A stretch of 64,000 nucleotides of DNA, from assembly GCA_005784505.1 (NCBI GenBank), contig VCAZ01000037.1:835856-899855 (forward strand), read 5' to 3'. The position numbers and the translations under genes are program-made. The notes under the pieces were generated by a model. It had not been told where the DNA came from. It saw nothing but the letters and a program-made list of their open reading frames with translations, and ran no database searches. Each line of letters starts with the position of its first letter. The stretch's first letter is position 1. Shown piece after piece: positions 46,378 to 59,300 of the stretch. The stretch comes from Bagarius yarrelli. Its lineage: Eukaryota > Chordata > Actinopteri > Siluriformes > Sisoridae.

Positions 46378-49300
46378 TCAATCAGACAGTGAGGGTGAGC
46401 GACCACTTGCTGGGCTGTTAGCAAAGCTGTGAAGGTCACGCTCCTTTTCTTTGTCCTTGTCTTTGCTTTCATGCTTGTGTTTATGTTTATGCTTGTGTTT
46501 GTGCTTCTTCTTCTTTTTCTTGTGTTCATGGTGGTGGTGGTGATGGTGGTGTTTGGAGGAGGAAGAGGACGAAGCAGCGTCTTTGGTAAAAGTTGTGATA
46601 GGTGTAGCTGGCATGGGCATGACATTCTGCTCCACAACAGGAGGTTCTCTACCTGTAGAGAAAATTGTATTCATTAATTTTACTTTTATAAATATACAAA
46701 TGACATTTTTGTTACTGTGCAGCAGGAATTAAATCACCAAACAAGTTTTGTTTTCATGATGTATATCTTTTTTTCCAGTATTATCCAAATTTATTCATAG
46801 ACAATTGCCCTGTCCCAATACCCACAATACAACCCAAGGTCTTCAACGAATAGGGCAATTTTGGAAGTGCGCAATTTAGTTGATAAGTGCAAAAGGAAAC
46901 GTGCGCAGACGTGCAGTTTTGGGACAGTTTAAGGCACAGCACCCAACTGTGTCAAATGTCATTGCTACGTCATTGTTGTGACACCCTTCAGACAATAGGG
47001 TGGTTCTGATAGTTGCGCTGTACACAGTATTGCTGCCAAGAATAATAATTACATGAATAAATGTATATTTAAACTGTCCTATCCTGGTCCATTTTGTATA
47101 CTCGTTTCAAAAGTCTGCCAAACCCCCTTTTTTCTTTATTGTTTTAAAAGGGCACCTCAACAGATGAATTCTGGGTAATATCCTTAACCAAAGTCCGCCT
47201 GGATGTTTTTATGATTTATTAGGGCAATAACGCCCATGGTGTTTTGGCATACATTTTTTCTAGCCAGTCTATAAAAGAAAATGATTTGGATTTTTGAAAG
47301 TATTTTTTATTCAAACTTAAATTGGACTGGATTTAAAACCTTGATTGAATCTCTATACTGCTTATTGTAAACAGGGTCACCTGCGAAAATATTCCATGGC
47401 ACTTGGGGTATAAGGTGGGGGCAACCAGGATGAAGGACCACCTGGGAGAAGTTTTAAACCAATTTCCCACACAGTCACGTATATACACACACACACACAC
47501 GTATTCACATACTATGTATAATTAGTGACTGTGAATCAGAGTTACAAAAGGAAACCCTTCAAGCAAGAAAGGGCAAATTTTCATTCACACATTACAAAAT
47601 CAAACAGAACTCCCCCCCCCCCCTAAAACCTAAACCACCAAGCTATACATATTGTAAAATAAAAAGTATATGCACTACATTTTCGACCGCATTACAACCC
47701 ATCAAAGAATATAGTTAAAAAAAATGTTCTTTTTTTATTCAGGCTAATTCATTTCAGGCTACCCAAAATTGAAAAGGTCCTCCCAAAGAACACAGTGTGA
47801 ACACAAATCCAAAACCTGAAACCTTTTTTTTCTTAAACAGACTCAACAAACAATGGGATTTTAATGTAAAAAATAAATTAGTACTATTAAAATGTTAATA
47901 TGTACATATTTAAAAAGCACCATTTTTTGGTAGACAATCTCAATGTGATTCATTCGGTGGATGTGTAGCTTACCTGGTGTTGATGGTCTATCCAGCATGT
48001 TCAGGTGATGGTAAATAAATGCTCGACTGTCATGAACCGTGTCCATATCGATATCCTCATCCTCATGCATGGGAAACTGCAAAGGACAGCAGTGTTAGTG
48101 TTATGCAGTTCATAAATACATACAGTAAATATGTAATTCTGATCAATTCTATATTGTTTAGACAAAATAAAATGTAGCCTTTTTCTATTTAAATTCTATT
48201 TATAGGAAACCTTATGAATATGAGATCCAAATTAATTTGACGCTTATCTTTTGTCAGGCATTTCAATAACACCTTATACGGCTAAACGCGTGTAAGCGGC
48301 ACGCTATCAAATCTATATATACACAACTGTCTGATATGTTTAAACTTTTGCATTATAAATTCCCCTTTAATAAACCTAAAGGGCTCAAACCTGAGTATCC
48401 TACCAAATAATGGCCTTGACTTTACTGATCACTTGTGAAAATGCTAATGGTGCAACTTTACAAATGCTTATGTGAGATTATAACAGCAAAAGAAGGACAA
48501 CATCTGGAATGGGATTTTGAACAGTATAAGTCTTTGGCCATATAAATGCACCTTAGTAAGCATGATTATAATGACTGCAACAATTAAGTATGAGTAAAAG
48601 GGTATGAGTATATCATGATAATCAAAAAAAAAAAACCCATTAACGGAACAATACGCATAACCAGTGGCAGGTTGTTCTTAAGCCTAAATAGGCATCTGGA
48701 TAGCCTGGAAGTCTTGTTTTCAGAGAATTCATCTTATAGTTTTATAGTTCTAACACAATGTTATTGTGTTATAAGAGCATTTTGTTATAACATGAAATAA
48801 GCGTTATGCGTTCATTATGACAGCTTTAAACAGCAGATTGATAATGCTGGTCAGTCACACACATTTTTAAGAAAGAGCTAAGAAATGTCTTGATAACGAG
48901 AGATGCCCAAGTGTTACTGTAACTTACTCGGCTCCTTGCAGCTATTTTTCCTATTTGTTCATCCTGCAGGACCTGCCCTGGTTCAGGGGGTGAAGCCAAA
49001 GGAGTTTCAGCCTTTCTCTTGACTCCATGTGAATTAAGGGTCATGCCATCCAAAACAGGCTCCATAACAATGAGTTCTTCCTTAATCTGGAAACAGAAAA
49101 TGAAATAAAACATTTATATGATATAAAGGTCCCTTTCCAAAACCTTCTAGAACTGGAGAGATAGTCAAACTGACTCAGATAACTGCAGGATAGTACCACA
49201 ACCTATTTTTATGCCTGATAACTTGCCATAATATTCTGTCAGAAATAAAAGTATAGTGACAGGAAATTAGCTTTTTATCACCACATATGATGATGATGTG

Positions 49301-52300
49301 TTCTCGTGTAGTAGTAGTGTCCCATTTCTTCCCAATAATATTTTCATCCTTACTCATTCACTACTGTTTTAAGGGCCAAGAGCAAAGGGGTAAAGGTATA
49401 AAATCGAATTGGGATTGGGTCTCAATAGACTCCCAATCTTAACTGTGTTATATTCTTTAGCTTGATATATTTTTGCTTGTATTTTCTTATTAATAGGTTG
49501 TTTAGGATAAAATGTAGATGTAAGGGAATAAGATAGAAATGTAGAGCAACAGTTATTAATAGGGCCTTAAAGAAAGTGCTTTAATCTCAGCTGGTTACCT
49601 GTATAAAAGACACTTGTCCACAGAAGCAATCATTCAACCAGATTCCAAACTCTCCACCATGGCCAAACTAAAGAGTTGTTCAAGGATGTCAGAGCAGCAA
49701 AATCAGCAGGGGATCAAATATTTTTTTCCTCATCAGTTCACTGTATTTATTAACATGCCCAATTTTTTTTTGTCTGATAGAGGAAGAAATGTGTGCTGGT
49801 TTACATGCAACTTTTCAAGCTATGTGGTTGAATTATTTTAATGCAGATTTGAAGTAGATGTTTATTTTAAGGCTTGCGATTTTTGCATCTTCATTATGTT
49901 GCATCATCAACTTAGCAATCACTTTGTAGGAAACACCAGTTGTTGTATGTGCTCAGCAGTGAACAATGTTTAACTGGTATTAAAGTAGATTAACTGCTGA
50001 ACAATGCAGCCTGGAGCACTTTTCTGATCCTTCTGAACGCTGGCACTGTTAGCTGCTACTGCTCTGTGGAGGCACGTTTATTCTATTTATTATTATTTTT
50101 AACGTGGCTTTGGACTAATATATCCTATTTTATTAGTTAAAGTTCTGCATTTAGTGCTTGTGTTGGATTACCTGTTTGTTGGTTCCTGCTACATCTATCG
50201 CTGCCACTGCCAGGAAGTATACTACGGTTTATAATTATTTCCTGAAACAATGTGGATTAATAAGCCGTTTGTGCAGATCGCGCTCGCTTGGACTGCATTA
50301 CCTCTCATATTTCAATAATTCAATATTCAGCAGCTGAGCTCCTGCAACTACTATTCCACCTGTCGGAGCTGCCACCAGCTTTACAACTTCACTTGGACAT
50401 TGTTCATCACCCTCATTGGAAAAACATCCATTGTGGATCGGAGGTTTCGCTATGATGACTCCAAGACCATAAAATCTTTTTGGTCTTCAACTCATCACCA
50501 CTTAAAAAACACTTGTCAAAAAGTTAACCACTGTGATTTAGCTAGCCAAGGCAGGTCAGCTAATGACATTATCAAACACGGCAACGCCAATATCAACTTT
50601 GGCCTATTTAACATCCGCTCCTTGTGCAACAGCCTAATTAAATGAATCTTGGCAACCGCCTAATTAAATAAATCTACTCCTTCTGGGTTTGTTTACATCT
50701 GTTAACCTCACCCTTCTTAAAGTTTGGCGATAATCTATCGCGAGAAGTGAAAAGTCCCTTTTGTGTAAGTACCGATGTTTCCCTTATTTGAAACCATAGA
50801 ATCTAGACTGACAGGACTAATTTGCCCTACCACCCTATCATTGTTGACACCGACTGGATTTTGCCATGTTTCTTACAGTATGCAGTATTTCCAGATATTT
50901 TATTGTTGGGAGATTTTAATATACATATGGACAGTACCACCAATGTTCTTACCAGGGACTTTTTATCTTGTCTAAATAGTTTTGGTCTCTAACAAATATA
51001 GTTCCCAACCTATTTAAAAGAACATATTTTGGATTTGCTGTTCTTTAGTTAACCTTTCGTTCTCTGATCATGTGCTGATATATTTATCTCTTCTTCCTAT
51101 TGGGATGAACAGCCTGTCTGGAACATTGGCATTTACTTACCACTGATGACCTCCTCTTCCACTACAACAACGGTCTTCATAGCCTGCTCAATGCTCTTGC
51201 TCCTCAAAAACCCAGACTGTCTCTTCTACTCATTCTGCACCATGGTACACGCCTGAGCTTTATCAGCTTAAAGCTAAAGGTCGTCAATTGGAACGTCTTC
51301 ACTTACTGTTCATAAACAAATGTATCATAACCATCTGCTATTTCTATTGAAAAATCTTTCTACTATTTGAACTTGACTAAGTCAGGTGCAGGTAATACAA
51401 GTGTACTTTTCTTAACCATAAACAGGTTACTACGGCCGCTGGATACTCTTCCCACCTCACCTTTATTTAATTGCCCATTGTGATCGTTTTATTAAATTTT
51501 TAGAGGTTAAGTTAACAATATTTATCATCAACTGACCTCTCTAAACACGTCTCCTCCTTCCTTGTTTTGCATTTCTCTTCTTTTAACCTCTGCTTCTTCA
51601 TTATCTAACTTTAAGATGCCACCTATTGCTGAAGTATCGCAGATTACTCATAAATCCAAACCCTAGTCAGTTAGATCCTCTCCCAACCTATTTAGTAAAA
51701 GCCTGCTTGCCTTCTTTATCCACTTTAATAACCAACATTTACATTCTTTTCTATGTTCTGGTCATGTTTTACCATCCCTTAACATAGCTACAATAACACC
51801 TATACTTAAAAAACCAGGTGTGGTCAAATAACCTTTCGTCCTATCTTGAATTTACCATTTTTATCCAAAATACTTGAGAAAATATTTGCAGGTCTAATTT
51901 ATGACTTAACTACCAACAACCTTAGAATGTCAGTCTAGTTTTCATCCATCTCATAGTACTTAGACAAGCTTATAAAAATCACAAACGATTTTCTAATGGA
52001 AGCTGATTCTGAACTTTTAACAATTCTTATTTCTTGGATCTGAGTGCAGCTTTTGACATCTCTCACAACATTCTCCCCAAACGGCTTGTCTCTCTTGGTA
52101 TTTCTGGCAAATGTCACGACTGGTTTAAATCATATCTTTTCCTCTATTCATAGTTTGTTCAGCTTAAAAATTTCAGATCTCAGTCATCACCTGTTACCAA
52201 AGGTGTTCTCCATAGTTCTGCGCTAGGCCCTCTTTTATTTATCATCTGATACACAGCTCTACCTGTCCACAAAGCCTACTTCCACACTTTCTCTCGCTGT

Positions 52301-53725
52301 TCTTTCTGTAAGTTTAAACAAAATTAAATCTTCCGTACTGATTATAAAATTCTACTATTCAAGGCTTTTTATAATCTTGCCCCACCATATCTGTCTGACC
52401 TCCAATTATACACACCTTCTCGTACACCCAGATTCTCTTTTGATTACCAGCTCACCACACCAGCAGCTCGACTGTCCACCATGGGGCTTAGAGCATTTAG
52501 TTGCTTTGCACCCCGCCTTTGTCTTCCTGCTTACATCAGAAGTATAGACTCTCTGACAACCTTTAAATCCAAACTCAAAACTTACATGTTTAGAACTCTA
52601 TTTTATATTTGAACTTGTTCACTGTTTTCTTTTATTACTTTATTTTGTCTATTGTATGTTTTATATAATGTTGTGTGTTTTAAATGTATTTTTTGTAAGG
52701 TGACCTTGAGAGTTTGTAAGGCGCCCATATATAAAATGTAATATTACTATTATTATTATTATTATTATTATATTAATTCCGTAGCTAAACACAAAAACTA
52801 ACTAGAGCAATCTTCACCTTTCTAGTATTGGAAAACCTGCACTCAATGCCAACAGCAGTGCTTTTTTTGTAGTTGTAGCCGTTCACATCTGCTTTAACGT
52901 ATTTTTCCAGGACATTTTATTACATCAATAAGAAATACGGATCACAGATTCATGGCTTAAAGTAGTATATTTCTTTCTTTAGAAGTTATATAAAAAAGTA
53001 CACATGGCTTTTTGAAAAACATATTAGGACTCCCTAGACTGTTCTCAAGTTTTCCCTATATTATATTTTATATTATCTGTAAATTACTGTACATGCTGAA
53101 CAGACAATGTTGCTAAAAATAAACAAGCTGTTAATTCCTAGCAACCTGCAACCACCAACAAACAACAGCTTCACTACGTCACAGCGAGACGGACACATGT
53201 GTCATAACACCCTGATGCTTCCCTGAACAGAGCGCTTTCTGTTACCAACTATTTGTAAACTGTGACCAATGACCAAATGACCAAAAAACATTAAAATAAA
53301 AATAATTACTTTTCAAGACTGGGAGGTTGGTCATTATTTTTCCAGGATTTCCAGGACGCATGAGAACTCTGTTAGACTTGAAATGTTACAAATATTTTAA
53401 ACATGCTTTCCTTCATATACTCTAGAACAATCTAGCAACCTTAGAGGTGTGGACTGCATGCAGGTCCTAAAATTCTTTAAACAACTGTCTTAAAATAAGT
53501 AAATAAAACTTGGTGTGCTTACACTGCTAGAGAAGGCCATCTCTGGGATGAGCTCAGGGCCCTCCGAATCTGATTTAATGGTTGGGTTCAGGACAGCTTT
53601 TTTCTCCTTTAGGTTGAGGACGAGACCGAGTTCTGGCAAAGGCAGGCATGATGGCCTGGTCAGACCAAACAAAGTGTGATACAGATTCACAGCATCACAG
53701 CGCAAACGCCAGTCATGGGAGGTAC
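46378..53725 (-). CDS. taf2: taf2 exons for the C-terminal tail
   Basis: Exon 53725-53523 ends the folded part (LPLPELGLVLNLKEKKAVLNP). Exon 49086-48928 is a charged linker beginning IKEELIVMEP, which contains a sumoylation-type IKEE motif, and later GVKRKAETPL, an NLS-like cluster. Exon 48076-47974 is acidic (MHEDEDIDMDTVHDSRAF). The last exon (46652-46378) holds six Ser, eight consecutive His and alternating Lys-His repeats, then KDKDKEKERD and the conserved terminus. This low-complexity basic tail is a known TAF2 feature. The 46653-47973 intron might hide a further exon found in mammals, but I did not find one. Confidence 0.92.
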
Positions 53726-56320
53726 CTGGAGGAAAATAAACAACATGGATAAAAGCTGCCATTCTTCATGACTCAAATGGTAAAATCGAATAGAGCTAGG
53801 TGGTATGACAGTATATATCGTTATTGTGGAATAAATTGTCAACTATAATAAATTATTTTGGGTATACCGCAAATGTAAATACAGTGCCTTGAAAAGTATT
53901 CATACCCCTTGAACTTTTTCACATTTTGTCACAAATAAATATACACATAAATGTATTTTATTGAGATTTTATGTGATAGACCAGCACAAAGTAACACATA
54001 ATTGTGAAGTGGAACGAAAAAATTGTGGTGTGCATTTGTATTCAGCCCCCTGTACTCTGATACCCTTAAGTAAAATGCAATCATTTGCCTTTAGAAGTCA
54101 TTTAATTAGTTAATTAGTCCACCTGTGTGTAATTTAGTCTCAGCATAAATACACCTGTTCTGTGAAGGCCACAGCGGTTTGTTAGAGAACACTAGTGAAA
54201 AAACAGCATCATGTCAGAGATAAAGATGTAAAGAAGTTTAAAGCAAGGTTAGATTTTTTTAAAAATATCCCAAGCTTTGAACATCTCAAAAAGCACTGTT
54301 CAATTCATCATTCAAAAATAGTGACTGCAAACCTACCAAAACATGGCCGTCCACCTGACAGACCAAGCAAGGAGAGCACTGGTAAGAAACCAGTCACTTT
54401 AACGGAGGCTGCAGAAATCCAGCTCAGGTGGGGTAATCTGTCCACAGGACAACTATAAGTCGTGTACTCTGTCGTCATAAATCTGGCCTTTACGGAAAGC
54501 CATTGTTGAAGAAAGACATAAGTCCTGTTTGCATTTTGCCAAAAGCCATATAGGGGACAAAGCAAATATGTTGAAGAAGATGCTCTGGTCAGATGAGACC
54601 AAAGTTGAACTTTTTGGCCTAAATGCCAAGCGCTACATGTTGCAGAAAATTAACACTCTAAAAACACAATGCCTACTGTGAAACATGGTGCTGGAAGCAT
54701 CATGCTGTGGGGATGCTTTTCTTCAGCAGGCACAGCTGGTTAGAGTTGATGAAAACATGGATGGAGCTAAACACAGGGCAATTCTGGAAAAAACCTGTTG
54801 AATGTTGTAAAAGACTTGAGACTGGGAAGCAGATTCACCTTCTAGAAACTCCAAAAGACTTGCAGCGACAGGTGGCTCTACAAGGTTGTGACACGGGGGG
54901 CTGAGTACAAATGCACACCACACTCTTCTGATTTTTATTTGCTTAAAATTTATCATTTTCGTTCCACTTCACAATTATGTGCTACTTCGTGTTGGTCCAT
55001 TACATAAAATCTCAATAAAATACATTTACGTTTGTGGCTTGTAAGGTGACAAAATGTAAAAAAAGTCAAGGCGTATGAATAATTTTTTAAGGTACTGTAA
55101 GTGACCATGGCTTACTTACCCCAGGGCTTGCGAAATCGTTAGGGGATATTGCATCTTTCAGTCGGGCTAGCTACCTTGTCTGTCTATTTGTGCATTCCTT
55201 ACAAACATAATTGTCTATAATTTCCGGCAGTCTAGGAGCCACTGAGGTATTAAAATCATGTTAAAATGCTGTGTATCGGGAACAGCAGCACTGATTTTAC
55301 AAGATAGTTGTCAGCGACACTCCGGATCTCTTGCACACCAACTCCATCAGTCATTACCAAGAAAAATTGAGTGCCTACCCAAAGGACTACTAGAATAAAA
55401 AGAACATTTTTATTAAAAGCAAATGTAATGCCCTTATTTTGCTTTTCAGCTACAATAATTTATAATTGTTAAATTATCAACTATCAAAATAATCGCTTGT
55501 TGTAGCTTTACTGTACTAGTTCATCTAAGATGCTTGGCACTCAAAATGGTAATAATGAACATAGCATGTGTTTTCTTTAAACTAGTAAGCAAGTAAGATG
55601 ATGTTAATTATTCAGTTTTTTCTGGTACACAAATTTAGAGTGCAGGAGTAAGACCTGATATACTAAAAGTGACTACAATAGAAGCAGGAAGTGTTTGAAT
55701 CATTTCCAGGAGTTACAAAAGTTGCACCAAATCTGTAAGAAGTACAGCCAGTCATCATAAGTAGGATATTCAAGGCCTCATGGTTTTCATTAAATCAGAC
55801 TTTATAAGATTTTCCATATTGCAGGGCATATTGAGGGGGAGGGGAGGGGTGCTGGCCAAATCAGCAGCATGCAGGAGGAAAAAGATGTTGAGAAATCTGC
55901 AAGGGAAAAAGTGTTCAGGCTTGAAACGGGAGAAACTTGTGTTTTCACACATAGCTTTATTAGACTCGTCACTTACTCCACTGACAAGCTGAAAACTGCA
56001 AACACTGAGCTTATTGACTGTGCAAAATGTTTCTGACAACCACACGAAAGTAGGTATGTGTAAAGTACAACTTTTGCTGCATTTACACTGCAGGTCTTGA
56101 TACCCAATTCCGATTTTGTGACTTTATCCAATTTTTTGATGACCTGCTTACATCATCTTTAAAAACTGACCCATATCCGATATCTGCATTTACACTTTAC
56201 ACAGCAAAACAACCCAAAGTAGTCGTACTGACCGGAAAAGGAAGTAAAAATGGTGCGATAATCAATGAACGAAGACAGAATGGTTATTCAGGCTTTAAAG
56301 GTCAGCAAAACAATGCTTAA

Positions 56321-56366
<46 letters not shown>

Positions 56367-59300
56367 TGAAATTTGGTCACGTGATACATGCGGTGTAATG
56401 TAAATGTGGTCTTTGAATTAGCGCTTTTAATAATAGACATTGTCCCAAAGCAGCTTCACACAGATAGATTAGTATGAGTCTTTTTCTGATCAATTATTAT
56501 TGCAGTTACTAAATCTTGCCCCCTCTATTTTAAAGCAAAGCTAAGGGATCACTTAGCAAACAAGGACAGTAATTATGCTGAAACTGCACCACCAATAACA
56601 CCATACCATAAATTATCATCTAATGATAATTTTAACTAATAACTTTAATATGTCAATAGCAAAGTATAAAATGAATGGAATTGGTAAAACTCAAACTATT
56701 TACCTTTTGGCTTCAACTGTATTTTATTATTTAAGCAAGGCCCCGACTTTGTAAGCTATGATGAAGATTGAACAATTTCTAGTTAAACTCACCAGAATTC
56801 ATCAGTTTCCACAGTTGGTCCACAAGAGCCTCGGTACACAGAGGAGACTCTGCTGCTTTTGTGAAGGGGGGATTCCTAGCCATCATACTAAGAATTTTGT
56901 GCCTGCAAAAAGCAAGTAAGAAAAATACAGATCTAAAGATGCAAACTACAGATAAGAAGTCTTGCTGAAATAATGCAATAGTTGTGAAAGCTGTATGAGG
57001 ACAAAGTCATTATACTGAACCAAGATCACTGACCTCACATAGTGCACAGGATCGTTTTGGACCATGTCCAGCAGCCACTGAAACTCCTCAGCACTTCTGT
57101 CGACTGGCAATATCACAACACACACACAAATCACACACACACACTACTTTACACAAGGCTTCCTTTAAGTAGTCCAAACTTAAATTAAAGCCTGTGCTGC
57201 TCAGCCAGCCTAGAAATCTTGACTTCTACTTGCGTCTTTCATCCAAGATTTTTTGAATCATTATCTTAATTAAGGTGTCATATAACTATAAGAGATTGAT
57301 ATAACTTTTTTACAAGCCAAAAATTTTTGCTGGAACAATAAATAATAAATTACTTAATAAACCTTATACAATTCCATGTATTTTTAAACCATGTCATTCT
57401 AACATTCACAATATTAACCTGTGCCATAATGTTTCATTTCTATGTATCGTGATTGGCCACAGCATTCAACAGCCCTTTTTTGAAGGACAGCAACTAAACC
57501 TAGCAGTGCTGTAGACCCCCCAACCTGCACACCTACACATACAGGGTTCTGCAAGTGGGCAAATTTTTAGTAGGTGGCAGTTTAGTACGTGACTAATGAT
57601 AGCAAATAGAAAAAATGAACTGTCTATGCATTTAGGATAGTGACACAGGTTGAAAAAAAAAAAGTAAACCTCTTGTATAGTCAACCACAGCCTCAAGCGC
57701 AGCGATTCTCACATCCACAAAATGACCATACTCTGCATAGGCTTTAAACAGGCTTGGATCGCTGGGTATGTGGCCATTTTTTTGCAGCATCCTGATGGCC
57801 CGCAGGCAGCTACAAAAGAGAACGTCTTTACATGTAACATCTTTTTTAATGGAGTTGGACCCTTTTCACAAATAAAGTGCAAAACATTAAAATGGACATT
57901 CAATTAATAGAATGCTAACAATTATAGCTGCACGATATCGAAGATAACTGATATACAGCACTGTACGCCTTTCTGTGTGGAGTTTGCATGTTCTCCCTGT
58001 GCTTGCGTGGTTTAACTCCGGGTAAACCCATAAAAGCAAAGTCCAAAAACATGTATGTTAGTTTGATTGGTGATTCTAAATTGCCCATAAGATTGGGTGT
58101 GTGTGGTTGGTTGTCTGTATGTGGTCCTGTGATATACTAGTAACCTGTCCAGGGTGGGCCCTGCTTTTTACCCAGTGACAGCTGGGATAGACTCCAGCAG
58201 ATTCCTGTGACCCTGATTCAAAATACGTGGGTATAGACAATAGATGCATGAATACTAACATGTTTCTTTAAACACATTTATCTGTGTTTTAAGATTTTTC
58301 TGCTGAGCACAGCCAATACAAATTGTGCTTAGTTTTGAGGTGACTGTAACGATTTGTAACGTTTCCCTTTTACAGATGCTCTTATCATTTATCTGTTTAA
58401 ATTTGAGCAATTGCGGGTTAAGGGCCTTGCTTAGAGACCCACGGTGGTGGCTTAGTGGTGTTGGGAATTGAACCCCAGTCTTTCTGGTATCAGTCCAACA
58501 CCTTAACCACTAAGCCACCACTTTCCACGTGAATTTTTCAGACATTTCAGGCATTTTGCACTGCCACTTAAGATTTACATTTTTTATTTATTTTTTTTTT
58601 TTAGAGAACTTTAGTCTGCATGTGGTCGTCTCTTTTTAAACTTCAATACTGCCATGTTTTTGAGGTACCTCTTTGTTTCGTCACTGAATCGTGGGCACTA
58701 AAGCCTCGGGCCTGCTCATCTTTTCAAGATTAGCAAGCTATGAAAGCTTTGCGGCTTGTTAATTGTCCCGCGTCAAAGCTAGTGCACACAAATCCTAACT
58801 AACATTATTTTGGCTCCTTAAAGCAATCAATAAGCAAACAATCTTCTCTTTTCCAGTAACAATACCAGTAAGTACTACAGAAATACTTATAATAAACTGA
58901 AGACATCAAGAAAAAATAACACTATTATATTAAGTCTGATTTTGATGATACTTTTCCAATTAATGATTCATCACCACCACTACCAATAAAATCAATAATA
59001 TATGTGCATTAATTAACACCTGAAAAAGTACACACACACAGAAAAAAAAAAAGTGTCTGTAAGTACCTGACGGTAATGGTGTTCCTGTAGCTCGGCAGCA
59101 GTTTTTCCATGTTAAGGAAGCGCGTTACTTCTTCCAGAATGAGCCTGACGTCAGGGTTCAGGCTGTCGACTGTGCGTACCTCATTATTAATGCTAATGGC
59201 TGGAGTTAAGGAGTTGGTCAGGGCTTCGATAAGATCAGCACGGTAGTAATTATCTGAAAACTTAATGATTATAGAAGTTAGCAACATAAAATATTTGATA

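Noticed and set aside
46429..46677. Plus-strand very hydrophobic 82-codon frame that looks like a membrane protein
   Set aside because: It is the antisense of the Lys/His codon repeats of the taf2 last exon.
49614..49841. 75-codon plus-strand frame
   Set aside because: It starts inside a Tc1-derived leader fragment, then runs into unrelated AT-rich sequence. It is not a gene.
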